Source: Mycolicibacterium senegalense (GTDB taxonomy: Bacteria > Actinomycetota > Actinomycetes > Mycobacteriales > Mycobacteriaceae). Taken from it: 64,000 bases of DNA. Under the pieces are notes generated by a model. It was not told the origin of the DNA, made no database searches, and saw only the letters and a program-made list of their open reading frames with translations. The stretch spans positions 4,340,001 through 4,404,000 of the forward strand of contig NZ_CP081000.1 in NCBI RefSeq assembly GCF_019645875.1. Reading direction: 5' to 3'. The translations under genes were made by a program, and so were the position numbers. Shown piece after piece: positions 25,705 to 32,763 of the stretch; the first letter of the stretch is position 1, and each line of letters opens with the position of its first letter.

Positions 25705-25720
25705 TGGGTATGCGAACCCA

Positions 25721-26065
25721 ATGACCGAATCAGAGACTCTGCAGACACAGGACAACGGCGGACGACGGATGCGGATTCCGGTGACGTGGGTGCTGGTTGT
25801 GTTGACCATCCCGGCAGCGGTCGCAGTGTTTCTGTATGGCATGGGCGCGGTGATGAGCATGGCCGGATGCACCGGCGACGTGTGCGCGGATAAGGGGCCG
25901 GGCGAATTCTGGTTCGGGATCCTGTTCTACGGCGCGCCGGTGGTGCCGATCGTCACCATCGCCGTGTCGATCTTCACGGCGCGCATGCGGTACGGAATCC
26001 TGGTGCCGATCATCGGGTTGGTGCTGTTGGCAATCGATTTCGCGATACTGGCCGCCACATTCTGA
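25721..26065 (+). CDS. Small membrane protein
   Basis: 114 residues, not recognised. About three membrane segments (residues 19-40, 66-86, 93-112). The loop after the first has two Cys residues (AGCTGDVCADKGPG) that could form a disulfide outside the membrane. ATG at 25721. GGGTAT at 25706-25711 lies close upstream, but no GTTT is found at the right distance. Divergent from the LLM gene. Confidence 0.65.
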   Translation: MTESETLQTQDNGGRRMRIPVTWVLVVLTIPAAVAVFLYGMGAVMSMAGCTGDVCADKGPGEFWFGILFYGAPVVPIVTIAVSIFTARMRYGILVPIIGLVLLAIDFAILAATF

Positions 26066-26088
26066 GGGGCGGAGCAGCTGCGCCGGCC

Positions 26089-26397
26089 TCAGCTGCTCGG
26101 CCGCTGGCGCATCACCCCGGGATGGTCTGTGTACCAGCGGTCCTCGATACGGCGGACTCTCATGTGCTCGAGCGCCAGCCACATCGAGCCGATGATGAAT
26201 CCGGCCGCGGACAGGGTGCCTACGGTCAGACCCACGTCGGAGTGGCCGGTGGCGAATGCCGCCAGCGTGCCGACGAACAGCACCAACCCGACGAGGATGA
26301 GTATCAGCGCGGGCATGATGACGTTGTCCTTCATCGACTCGCCGGCATGCGGCCGGGTCGTCCTGGCGTGGTCAACGGGGTCCTTTGGGCCGTGCAT
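26089..26397 (-). CDS. usfY: UsfY-like membrane protein, copy 1
   Basis: 102 residues. DPVDHARTTRPHAGESMKDN at the start, two membrane segments (about 27-47 and 54-75) and the C-terminal ERMRVRRIEDRWYTDHP-type basic tail (EHMRVRRIEDRWYTDHPGV) match mycobacterial UsfY, encoded next to usfX-sigF in M. tuberculosis. Function unknown. ATG at 26397 has GGAAGGAG upstream; the longer frame to 26523 is rejected. A paralogue lies at 50508-50816. Confidence 0.85.
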   Translation of the reverse strand: MHGPKDPVDHARTTRPHAGESMKDNVIMPALILILVGLVLFVGTLAAFATGHSDVGLTVGTLSAAGFIIGSMWLALEHMRVRRIEDRWYTDHPGVMRQRPSS

Positions 26398-26538
26398 GGC
26401 TGCTCCTTCCGCCATTACTCGCGCCACCTGCTGCATGGGCTGTCTTCCACGGTAGAACTCCGGGGCTCCGCTGGCGAGAAAAACGTCAGATTGTTTGCCG
26501 TCGCTGCCGACCCACGCTGACACAGCTCCAACATGACA

Positions 26539-26569
26539 CCACGGCCCCGCTGATACAGCGGGGCCGTGG
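26539..26569 (-). terminator. Strong hairpin between small stress genes
   Basis: Arms 26539-26552 and 26556-26569 (CCACGGCCCCGCTG / CAGCGGGGCCGTGG) pair perfectly over 14 bases with a 3-base loop. No T-run, so it would be a U-less mycobacterial terminator for the minus-strand operon ending at 26595. Confidence 0.6.
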
Positions 26570-26594
26570 GCAGGCCTTCCGGCCGCGGTCGTGA

Positions 26595-26852
26595 TCAGTG
26601 GTTTCGCAGCATTCCGATCAGCTCGCGCTTGTTCTTGTCGGAATATCCTTTGATCCCAAGCTCTTTCGCCCGGTGACGCAGATCGTCGACTTTCCAGTCA
26701 TCATAGGAGCCGGACTCGCCGCCCGAACGTCCGACGCTCGAACGCCCCCTGGCGGCAGCGGCATTGGAGATCCGCGCGGCTTTCTCCTTCGAGTTTCCTT
26801 CTTCTCGCAGCTCCTCGTAGAGCTTTTCGTCCTTGATCGACGGATTCGGCAT
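26595..26852 (-). CDS. DUF7218-like protein with Rho/SAP-type C-terminal helix pair
   Basis: 85 residues. N-terminal helix NPSIKDEKLYEELREEGNSKEKAARISNAAAA is the common stress-protein pattern; the C-terminus DDLRHRAKELGIKGYSDKNKRELIGMLRNH resembles the Rho N-terminal or SAP-type helical motif, which often binds nucleic acid. A basic Ser/Gly linker joins them. ATG at 26852 has AAGGAGGTG 6 bases before; a TTG one codon earlier is less likely. Third gene of the operon driven by the SigF-type promoter at 27315. Confidence 0.75.
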   Translation of the reverse strand: MPNPSIKDEKLYEELREEGNSKEKAARISNAAAARGRSSVGRSGGESGSYDDWKVDDLRHRAKELGIKGYSDKNKRELIGMLRNH

Positions 26853-26906
26853 CAAGCACCTCCTTGTTGTTGATGACTGCCGGTGACGGCTTTGTCGCCG
26901 TACGCG

Positions 26907-27062
26907 TCAATACCAGCTTCGCCGCCCTGCGACCGGCCGCCCGATCGCTCCGAGCAGCCAGAACACCCCGCCGATGACCAGCAGGACAACGCCGATCACC
27001 CAGAGCAGGTACATATCGAGGATCAAACCGAGAATGAGCAGAATTGCGCCGAGAACAATCAT
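26907..27062 (-). CDS. DUF6131-like small membrane protein
   Basis: 51 residues: MIVLGAILLILGLILDMYLL followed by WVIGVVLLVIGGVFWLLGAIG and a short basic tail (RPVAGRRSWY). Two membrane helices with a tight turn, matching the small DUF6131 family. Function unknown. 8 bases downstream of the preceding small gene, same operon. Confidence 0.75.
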   Translation of the reverse strand: MIVLGAILLILGLILDMYLLWVIGVVLLVIGGVFWLLGAIGRPVAGRRSWY

Positions 27063-27070
27063 GACGACCT

Positions 27071-27304
27071 CTATTCGCCGGCCGCGATGGATGCCATCGC
27101 ACTGGGTTGCGGCAGACGGCACTCGTCCACCTTGGGGTTGACGCCCGCGTAGTTGAGCGGACCTGCAAGGACCGTCAGCGCGACAGCACCGGCAGTCGCG
27201 CAGTTGGTCGATCCACCATGGAAATAGTCGCGCTGCCACGCTGCCACCACACCGATGATCAGCCAGATCAGCACGAGCGTCCCGAACAATCCACCGAGTC
27301 TCAT
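27071..27304 (-). CDS. Small membrane protein, first gene of a SigF-type operon
   Basis: 77 residues. One N-terminal membrane helix (GLFGTLVLIWLIIGVVAAW) then QRDYFHGGSTNCATAGAVALTVLAGPLNYAGVNP with two Cys in total (NCAT, DECRL), probably outside the membrane. Similar small proteins are common in actinobacteria, but I know no function. ATG at 27304 lies only about 4 bases from the predicted transcript start, so the mRNA is nearly leaderless. Confidence 0.72.
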   Translation of the reverse strand: MRLGGLFGTLVLIWLIIGVVAAWQRDYFHGGSTNCATAGAVALTVLAGPLNYAGVNPKVDECRLPQPSAMASIAAGE

Positions 27305-27314
27305 GGCATGCCAG

Positions 27315-27339
27315 ATACCCGCTTACGCGCAGGTCAAAC
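27315..27339 (-). promoter_or_regulatory. SigF-type promoter of the 27304-26595 operon
   Basis: Minus strand GTTT (27339-27336), 15-base spacer, GGGTAT (27320-27315). Exact consensus match, placed about 11 bases before the ATG. Confidence 0.78.
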
Positions 27340-27366
27340 ATTCGGGGGCTCGACCCGGGGCGTTTG

Positions 27367-27382
27367 GTAAGCGTAGACTTAC
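27367..27382 (+). promoter_or_regulatory. Inverted repeat over the ArsR promoter
   Basis: GTAAGCGTAGACTTAC has GTAAG/CTTAC arms with a 6-base centre. It contains TAGACT (27374-27379), a good -10, and the GTG start at 27388 is about where transcription would begin. A bound ArsR dimer would block RNA polymerase. Confidence 0.55.
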
Positions 27383-27387
27383 GGTTC

Positions 27388-27708
27388 GTGGTGACTTACC
27401 CATCGAGTGATCCGTGGGCCGCCCTGGCCGACGGCAGTCGCCGGGCCATCGTCCGCAGACTTGCCGCGGGCCCGTTGGCTGTGGGCGAGTTGGCCCGTGA
27501 GCTCCCGATCAGTCGGCCGGCGGTTTCACAACACCTCAAGGTGCTGAAGTCTGCCGGGCTGGTCTGTGATCGAGCCGCCGGAACCCGCCGTGTCTACCAC
27601 GTCGATCCCGACGGCATCGCAGCGCTTCGCGCAGAGCTGGACAGCTTTTGGGGCCGGGCGCTGCACGCGTACCAGGAGATCGTCGAACAGGAGGCGCAGC
27701 CGACATGA
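27388..27708 (+). CDS. ArsR-family transcriptional regulator
   Basis: 106 residues. Winged helix: DPWAALADGSRRAIVRRLAAGPLAVGELARELPISRPAVSQHLKVLKSAGLV, then the wing RAAGTRRVYHVDPDG. No metal-binding Cys pair, so it belongs to the non-metal branch that usually pairs with SRPBCC proteins. Overlaps the SRPBCC gene by 4 bases (ATGA). GTG at 27388 or 27391. Likely autoregulated through the repeat at 27367-27382. Confidence 0.9.
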   Translation: MVTYPSSDPWAALADGSRRAIVRRLAAGPLAVGELARELPISRPAVSQHLKVLKSAGLVCDRAAGTRRVYHVDPDGIAALRAELDSFWGRALHAYQEIVEQEAQPT

Positions 27709-28202
27709 CACCCGTGGAAGTCGAACCGATCCGCAAGAGCGTCGTAGTCGATGCTCCCGTGGACCGGGCATTCACCTTGTTCGTCGACCGGTTCGACGCA
27801 ATCAAGCCGCGCGAACACAATCTGCTCGCAGTACCGGTGGCGCAAACCGTTTTCGAACCTCGCGTCGGTGGCCACATCTACGACGTCGGGATCGACGGCA
27901 GCCGATGTGAGTGGTCACGCGTCCTGGTCTATGAGCCGCCGACCCGCGTCGTCTTCTCGTGGGACATCGGACCCGCCTGGCAGATCGAATCCGATCCGGA
28001 TCGCACGAGTGAGGTGGAAGTCCGGTTCGTGCCCCTGGGACCTGCGCGTACCCGCGTCGAGCTGGAACACCGGCACCTCGAGCGCCACGGCGAGGGGTGG
28101 CGTTCGGTGGCCGGCGGCGTCGGCGGTGACGCCGGATGGCCCCTCTACCTGCACCGTTACCTGGCCGTGCTCACCGCGGAAATACCGGACGGGCCGCAAT
28201 GA
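27705..28202 (+). CDS. SRPBCC (AHSA1-like) protein
   Basis: 165 residues. START-like fold signs: IRKSVVVDAPVDRAFTLFVDRFDAI at the N-terminus and VEVRFVPLGPARTRVELEHRHLERHG near the C-terminus, the AHSA1/activator-of-Hsp90 homologue pattern. Probably binds a small hydrophobic ligand. ArsR plus SRPBCC pairs are common in actinobacteria; here a third gene is coupled by ATGA overlap. Confidence 0.85.
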   Translation: MTPVEVEPIRKSVVVDAPVDRAFTLFVDRFDAIKPREHNLLAVPVAQTVFEPRVGGHIYDVGIDGSRCEWSRVLVYEPPTRVVFSWDIGPAWQIESDPDRTSEVEVRFVPLGPARTRVELEHRHLERHGEGWRSVAGGVGGDAGWPLYLHRYLAVLTAEIPDGPQ

Positions 28203-28822
28203 ACACCGAACCGTCGCTGATGGACCTCGCTCGCGACGAGCGAGCCGACCTCGCGGAGTTTCTGGCCACGCTGACCCCTGCGCAATGGCAGACCGAGTCA
28301 CTATGTGCCGGATGGACCGTGAAAGACGTTGTGGCCCACGTCATCAGCTATGAAGAGCTAGGGTGGGCCGGGCTACTCAAGCGGTTCGCCAAGGGGCGGA
28401 TCGTGCACGCCAATGAGGTCGGGGTCGACGAATACTCGACCATGTCGATCGAGGAACTGCTCGAGTTCCTCAGCCACCACCTTCGTCCGCAGGGACTGAC
28501 GGCAGGATTCGGCGGCATGATCGGACTGGTCGACGGCACCGTCCACCACCAAGACATCCGCCGCGCACTCGGGCTTCCTCGCACCGTGCCGCCGCAGCGG
28601 CTACAGCGAATCCTGCCGCTGGTACCCGGCAACCCGCGGCTCGGGGCGGGCCGCCGCATCAAGGGACTTCGACTGCGCGCCAACGACATCGACTGGGAGC
28701 ACGGCAGCGGCCCGGAAGTCACCGGTACCGGCGAGGCATTGCTGCTGGCCATGACGGGCCGTCGACAAGCCGCCGAGGAACTCGCAGGAAGCGGAGCGGC
28801 GATTCTGCTCGGCCGGCTCTGA
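28199..28822 (+). CDS. Maleylpyruvate-isomerase-family (DinB-like) protein
   Basis: 207 residues. N-terminal DinB-like four-helix part: DERADLAEFLATLTPAQWQTESLCAGWTVKDVVAHVISYE, with H in VVAH and later HHQDIRRALGLPR, the metal-binding pattern of mycothiol-dependent enzymes. Possible mycothiol S-transferase; reaction not determinable. Third gene of the ArsR operon (ATGA overlap). A GC-rich hairpin covers the stop codon. Confidence 0.8.
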   Translation: MNTEPSLMDLARDERADLAEFLATLTPAQWQTESLCAGWTVKDVVAHVISYEELGWAGLLKRFAKGRIVHANEVGVDEYSTMSIEELLEFLSHHLRPQGLTAGFGGMIGLVDGTVHHQDIRRALGLPRTVPPQRLQRILPLVPGNPRLGAGRRIKGLRLRANDIDWEHGSGPEVTGTGEALLLAMTGRRQAAEELAGSGAAILLGRL

Positions 28823-28828
28823 GCCGGC
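28812..28828 (+). terminator. Hairpin over the stop codon of the ArsR operon
   Basis: GCCGGC-TCTGA-GCCGGC, stem of 6 (up to 8 with a minimal loop), overlapping the TGA at 28820-28822. No T-run. Weak terminator candidate. Confidence 0.35.
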
Positions 28829-28941
28829 GCGAATTCCTTTGCCTGCCAACGCCTCCGAAACCTGTAGCCAATGTGGCGCGTGGGACTGGAGTGACCTCGG
28901 GTCAGACGCGACCTGAGGATACTAAGAATCTCGGAGACCGT

Positions 28942-28970
28942 TTGTTCAAGACCATGCCGCAGCGTAGAGT
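28942..28970 (+). promoter_or_regulatory. SigA-type promoter of the second STAS gene
   Basis: TTGTTC (28942-28947), 17-base spacer, TAGAGT (28965-28970). Same layout as 22234-22262, with the shared 20-base motif starting 7 bases after the -10 in both copies. Confidence 0.55.
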
Positions 28971-29107
28971 TCGGTGCAGGTTGAGTTCACAGCCGCCCCG
29001 GAATCGTCATCGGGTGCAGGAGCGTGACACCCCCTGTACCCAGGGGTTTTGAGCCCACAGAGCCTGAGCGTGACGTGACCACAGTATTTCTACTGATGGA
29101 GTCACCG
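28971..29107 (+). other. 137-base leader of the second STAS gene
   Basis: Starts with the shared CAGGTTGAGTTCACAGCCGC (28977-28996), contains a terminator-like hairpin at 29031-29050 and ends with the conserved CTGATGGAG before ATG. Together with the hairpin this could be an attenuator leader. Confidence 0.5.
29031..29050 (+). terminator. Intrinsic-terminator-like hairpin inside the leader
   Basis: CCCCTG-TACC-CAGGGG (29031-29046) followed by TTTT (29047-29050). A stem directly followed by a T-run is unusual in this GC-rich window. It lies between the promoter and the start codon of the second STAS gene. Confidence 0.55.
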
Positions 29108-29533
29108 ATGTCAACAATGAATGCCGCCAAACCGGCGCCGACGTCCAGCCACCGCCCCCGCGCTGAATTCAGCGCCCAGTGGCTATCGCCCGCGACAGCA
29201 GTGATCAGTGTCCATGGTGAGTTGGATGCGTCCAACGCCGCCGACCTGGTCGAATGCGGAATGCGGCACAGCAGGGCGGGCGCCCAGCTCGTCCTTGACC
29301 TCAGCACGGTCGAGTTCTTCGGCGCCGGTTGCTTTGCCTGCCTGCACACACTCAACGTCAGGTACGCCGGCGACGACGTCGAGTGGGTGCTGATTCCGAG
29401 CCGTGCGGTGTCCCGGGTGCTGCGAATATGCGATCCGGCCCGCGCACTGCCGGTCTCCACCGAGCTTCCGGCCGCCCTGTCGATGCTGCACGAGCAACCA
29501 CGCCCGCTGCAGCTGGTGAATACCGAGCACTAA
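29108..29533 (+). CDS. STAS-domain protein lacking the phospho-acceptor, with a CxxC
   Basis: 141 residues, paralogue of the protein at 22388 (shared VIS..G.LDA.NAADL and C-terminal AV.RVLRICDPA). At the switch site it reads LDLSTVEFFGAGCFACL: Ala replaces the phosphorylated Ser/Thr and a C-x-x-C follows. Such a protein cannot be switched off by the anti-sigma kinase in the usual way; redox control is a possible substitute (M. tuberculosis RsfA is redox-regulated). Overlaps the convergent anti-sigma-like gene by 4 bases. Confidence 0.85.
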   Translation: MSTMNAAKPAPTSSHRPRAEFSAQWLSPATAVISVHGELDASNAADLVECGMRHSRAGAQLVLDLSTVEFFGAGCFACLHTLNVRYAGDDVEWVLIPSRAVSRVLRICDPARALPVSTELPAALSMLHEQPRPLQLVNTEH

Positions 29534-30006
29534 GCCCTGGCCCACCGTCGACGAACGGTCAGCGCGATACCCAGCGCAGTGTCGTCGACGAAAGTTTCGG
29601 CTTTCTCGGTGAGCGCCTCCAGTACCCGGCGACTGAACCCGTTCAAGACGGTACTGCCGGGATCCCTGTGGACGCTGTCGCATGCAGCCGACACCCGCAC
29701 GGTCAGTTCGCGGGCGTGGGGGTCTTCATCCAGCACCAGCATGGCCCCCGGCGACGACATACCGATCAGAACGGTGCATGCTTCATCCACGGCCAAAGCC
29801 AAATTGGCGGTCGTTTCCGCGTCCAGCCCCTCGTAGCCGGCCAGGCAACAGGTCATCGCTCTCACCACCGCCAGTGCCTCTGTTCGCGCGGGCACCCGAA
29901 ACTCCACGGCGCGCCCGCCGTTGGTGTGGCCAGATCTCCCGTGGGGTATTCGCTGACCGTGCAACACAGTGAGCCGAGGCCCCGGTGCCCAGTCAGACGG
30001 TGACAT
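29530..30006 (-). CDS. Second RsbW/UsfX-like anti-sigma kinase
   Basis: 158 residues. HATPase domain with ALAVVRAMTCCLAGYEGLDAETTANLALAVDEACTVLI, the same N-box (LAVDEACT) as UsfX, and a C-terminus SRRVLEALTEKAETFVDDTALGIALTV. Could bind SigF, another sigma factor or only STAS proteins. ATG at 30006 lies about 3 bases from the start predicted by the SigF-type promoter just upstream, so SigF would drive an anti-sigma gene. Paired end-to-end with the second STAS gene. Confidence 0.82.
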   Translation of the reverse strand: MSPSDWAPGPRLTVLHGQRIPHGRSGHTNGGRAVEFRVPARTEALAVVRAMTCCLAGYEGLDAETTANLALAVDEACTVLIGMSSPGAMLVLDEDPHARELTVRVSAACDSVHRDPGSTVLNGFSRRVLEALTEKAETFVDDTALGIALTVRRRWARA

Positions 30007-30015
30007 ATCTGACGC

Positions 30016-30042
30016 TTACCCACAGTGGTGTGGTCGCCAAAC
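30016..30042 (-). promoter_or_regulatory. SigF-type promoter of the second anti-sigma gene
   Basis: Minus strand GTTT (30042-30039), within GGTTT, 17-base spacer, GGGTAA (30021-30016). The longer spacer still falls in the reported 15-17 range. Confidence 0.62.
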
Positions 30043-30058
30043 CCGGGTGGCGTCCCCA

Positions 30059-31078
30059 ATGAGGCTGCGCCGCAGCGTGGTCGGCGGGCCGGGCATACAC
30101 CGGGTGCGCCGCGGCCGCGGATTCAGTTATCGGCAGGACGACGGCAACGTGGTCACCGACGCGGCGACACTGAGGCGCATCGAGGCTCTGGTGATTCCGC
30201 CCGCCTGGAAAAAAGTATGGATTTGTCCGCACCCCAACGGACACATCCAGGCAGTGGGGACTGACGTCGCGGGCCGGCGCCAATACCTCTATCACCCCCA
30301 ATGGCAGGCGGAACGTAGCGAGGAGAAGTTCGACCGCGTGCTGGAGTTGTCGACCGGGTTGCCCGACTGGCGCACCGACATCGCACGTGATCTGCGGCGT
30401 CGCGGCCTCCGACGCGATCGCGTGCTGGCACTTGGCCTTCGGCTGCTGGACCTCGGCTACTTCCGGGCCGGTGGAGACCAGTACGCCGAGGAGAACAACT
30501 CCTTCGGCATAGCCACGCTGCTGCGCGAACACATCACGCTGCGGTCAGATGCGGTCGAGTTCGACTATCCGGCCAAGAGCGGCGTGCGCCGCACACTGAT
30601 GGTCGAGGACCCGGCGGTGGTGCGCGCGGTGCGCTCCCTGCAACGCAGCCGAGGCAACGGTGATCGATTGCTGGCCTTCCGCAATTCGTCCGAATGGGCC
30701 GAGGTTCATGCCGAAGATCTCAACATCCGGTTCAAAGAGATGGTCGGCGAAAGTTATACCGTCAAAGATCTGCGCACGTGGCACGGCACGGTGCTGGCGG
30801 CCGAGGCCTTCGTCGATGCGGACCCGCCGGTCGACGACAAGGTGGTCAAACGCGTCGAATCCGCCGTGATGCGCGAGGTCGCCGAGGCTCTCGGCAACAC
30901 TCCGGCAGTCGCCCGCAGCGCCTACGTCGATCCTCGGGTGGTCGAGGCCTATCGCGACGGTTTGACCATCGGTGCCGCGGTACGTCGCGCCGCTCGCGTC
31001 AGGAACAGCGACCAGCGTCAGGGAATCCTGGAGCGCGGGACCGCACGGTTGATCCGGAAGGTGGCCAGGCAGACATGA
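30059..31078 (+). CDS. Type IB DNA topoisomerase
   Basis: 339 residues. Poxvirus/bacterial TopIB fold: GRGFSYRQDDGNVVTDAATL, IPPAWKKVWICPHPNGHIQA, LRRDRVLALGLRLLDLGYFRAG (catalytic Arg region), KDLRTWHGTVLAAEAF (active Arg/His) and the nucleophilic Tyr in RSAYVDPRVVEAY (about residue 303). It nicks one strand and relaxes supercoils of either sign; M. smegmatis has a studied enzyme of this type. ATG at 30059; divergent from the second anti-sigma gene. Confidence 0.92.
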   Translation: MRLRRSVVGGPGIHRVRRGRGFSYRQDDGNVVTDAATLRRIEALVIPPAWKKVWICPHPNGHIQAVGTDVAGRRQYLYHPQWQAERSEEKFDRVLELSTGLPDWRTDIARDLRRRGLRRDRVLALGLRLLDLGYFRAGGDQYAEENNSFGIATLLREHITLRSDAVEFDYPAKSGVRRTLMVEDPAVVRAVRSLQRSRGNGDRLLAFRNSSEWAEVHAEDLNIRFKEMVGESYTVKDLRTWHGTVLAAEAFVDADPPVDDKVVKRVESAVMREVAEALGNTPAVARSAYVDPRVVEAYRDGLTIGAAVRRAARVRNSDQRQGILERGTARLIRKVARQT

Positions 31079-31461
31079 CCGGGGAAGCGAACAACGCCGG
31101 CAAGACCGGAAACCTTTCTGATGCCGCCACTGGTGTGCTGGACGTGTTGAGCCGCTGGGCCGGGGCCCGGTGGACCGCGATGGCCGTGATGGCCGGCGCA
31201 CTCGTGTTCCTGATCGCGGGCGCCGTGGTCGGGTTCGACCACTGGTGGCAGGTGTTCGCCCATTCCGCGGCCGCGGTGGTCACCCTGCCGATGTTGTTCG
31301 TTTTGCAGCACACCACAAACCGCGAGACCTCTGCCATCCTGATCAAGCTCGACGAACTGATCCAGGCGACCACTGATGCCAAGGAGGAGTTCGTCGATCT
31401 CGAGGACCAGGAGGTTTCGGCCCAAGAGCAATTGCACGACGAACTGCACCACGACGATTGA
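31075..31461 (+). CDS. Low-affinity iron permease family protein
   Basis: 128 residues. Two membrane helices (about 33-55 and 62-82) with FDHWWQVFAHSAAAVVTLPMLFVLQHTTNRET and ILIKLDELIQATTDAKEEFVDLED, the pattern of the small bacterial low-affinity iron permease family; the C-terminal tail is acidic with HHDD at the end. Iron transport itself is not demonstrated for most members. ATGA overlap with the topoisomerase gene. Confidence 0.8.
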   Translation: MTGEANNAGKTGNLSDAATGVLDVLSRWAGARWTAMAVMAGALVFLIAGAVVGFDHWWQVFAHSAAAVVTLPMLFVLQHTTNRETSAILIKLDELIQATTDAKEEFVDLEDQEVSAQEQLHDELHHDD

Positions 31462-31470
31462 GCAGTAGCT

Positions 31471-32763
31471 TCAGAATCCGCCGGGCTTTCCGTTGCCCAG
31501 ATACCGCAAGCCCGCGGCGGCAACAGAATTCGGGTCGAGGACGTTGCGGGTGTCGACCACCACCGCGGCCGGCGCCCGCTCGGCGACCCGTGTCCAGTTC
31601 AACTCCCGGAACTCGGGCCATTCGGTGAAGACCACGATGGCGTCGGCTTCCTTGGTGGCCAGGTATGGGTCATCGGCGGCCGCGACACCCGCCCTACGGA
31701 GCACGTCGTGATCCATCATGTCCAAACCCGGGTCGTAGCCGGCGATTTGGGCCCCGGTTCCGCTGAGGTCCGCACAGATCGCCAGCGCCGGAGAATCTCT
31801 GACATCGCAGGTTCCGGCTTTGAAACTCAGGCCCAGTGCGGTGATCCTGGCGTCGGCGAGATCCACCGGCACGATCCCCCGCAGAGCGTCGACGATGCGA
31901 CCGGACTGCGCCCGGTTGGTCCCGCGAGCCGCGGAGACCTCGGCGAGTTCGACACCGTGGCTGCGGCCGGTGTGCACAAGTTCGGCGGTGTCCTTGGGCA
32001 GACAGGAACCGCCCCAGCCCGGACCGGGTGCAAGAAAGTGTGGTCCGATCCGGATGTCAGCCCCCATGCAGCGGGTGACATCGCCGACGTCCGCCCCGAC
32101 TCGGGCGCACAGCAGGGCCAACGAGTTGGCGTACGAGATCTTGACGGCCAGAAAGGCATTGCTGGCGTACTTGGCGAGCTCGGCACTTTCCGGGGTCATG
32201 CGCAGCGCCTCACCTTTGGCGGCACCGTAGAGCTTTTCCATGGTGTCGGCCACGGCGTTGTCGTCCGCCCCGATCAGGATGCGATCCGGATGGCGGAAGT
32301 CGTACACGGCATGGCTTTCCCGGAGGAACTCCGGGTTGGACACTGCGTGGACCTGTCGCGCGCCCAGCCGCGCGGACACCCGCCGGGTGGTGCCGACCGG
32401 GACCGTCGATTTCATGGCCACCACCGCACCGGGCTCGAGTACTGCGGCAAGGTTGTCCACGGCGGCCTCGACCGCGCTCAGATCGGCCGAGCCGTCGACG
32501 CCACTCGGGGTCGGCACACAGACGAACACCACATCGCGGTCGGCCAATTCGTCGTAGTCCTCGCTGAACCTGAGCGCGCCCGAGCGCAGACCAGAAACCA
32601 GTAGTTCGGCCAGCCCCGGTTCATCGACGGGTGCGACGCCCGTCGCCAACCGCGCCACCCGGCCGCTGTCCACATCCACGCACACGGTGTCATGCTTGCG
32701 CTCGGCCAGGCACACGGCGGTGGTCAGGCCCACATAGCCGGCTCCGACCACACCCACCTTCAC
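31471..32763 (-). CDS. UDP-glucose 6-dehydrogenase
   Basis: 430 residues. Makes UDP-glucuronate from UDP-glucose with two NAD. Rossmann motif VGVVGAGYVGLTTAVCLAE, VCVPTP, KSTVPVGTTRR, and the catalytic Cys in GPGWGGSCLPKDT (about residue 258). GTG at 32763 has GGAGG 7 bases upstream; the longer frame to 32862 is rejected. Last gene of the long glycan operon (41414 to 31471), overlapping its upstream neighbour by 4 bases. Its product could feed the UXS-like enzyme at the operon's start. Confidence 0.93.
   Translation of the reverse strand: MKVGVVGAGYVGLTTAVCLAERKHDTVCVDVDSGRVARLATGVAPVDEPGLAELLVSGLRSGALRFSEDYDELADRDVVFVCVPTPSGVDGSADLSAVEAAVDNLAAVLEPGAVVAMKSTVPVGTTRRVSARLGARQVHAVSNPEFLRESHAVYDFRHPDRILIGADDNAVADTMEKLYGAAKGEALRMTPESAELAKYASNAFLAVKISYANSLALLCARVGADVGDVTRCMGADIRIGPHFLAPGPGWGGSCLPKDTAELVHTGRSHGVELAEVSAARGTNRAQSGRIVDALRGIVPVDLADARITALGLSFKAGTCDVRDSPALAICADLSGTGAQIAGYDPGLDMMDHDVLRRAGVAAADDPYLATKEADAIVVFTEWPEFRELNWTRVAERAPAAVVVDTRNVLDPNSVAAAGLRYLGNGKPGGF

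Noticed and set aside
25706-25711. GGGTAT upstream of the 25721 gene as a SigF promoter
   Set aside because: No GTTT at 15-17 bases upstream; -10 alone is too weak.
26398-26538. SigF promoter for usfY copy 1
   Set aside because: AAAAC is present on the plus strand, but no TACCC lies at 15-17 bases from it.
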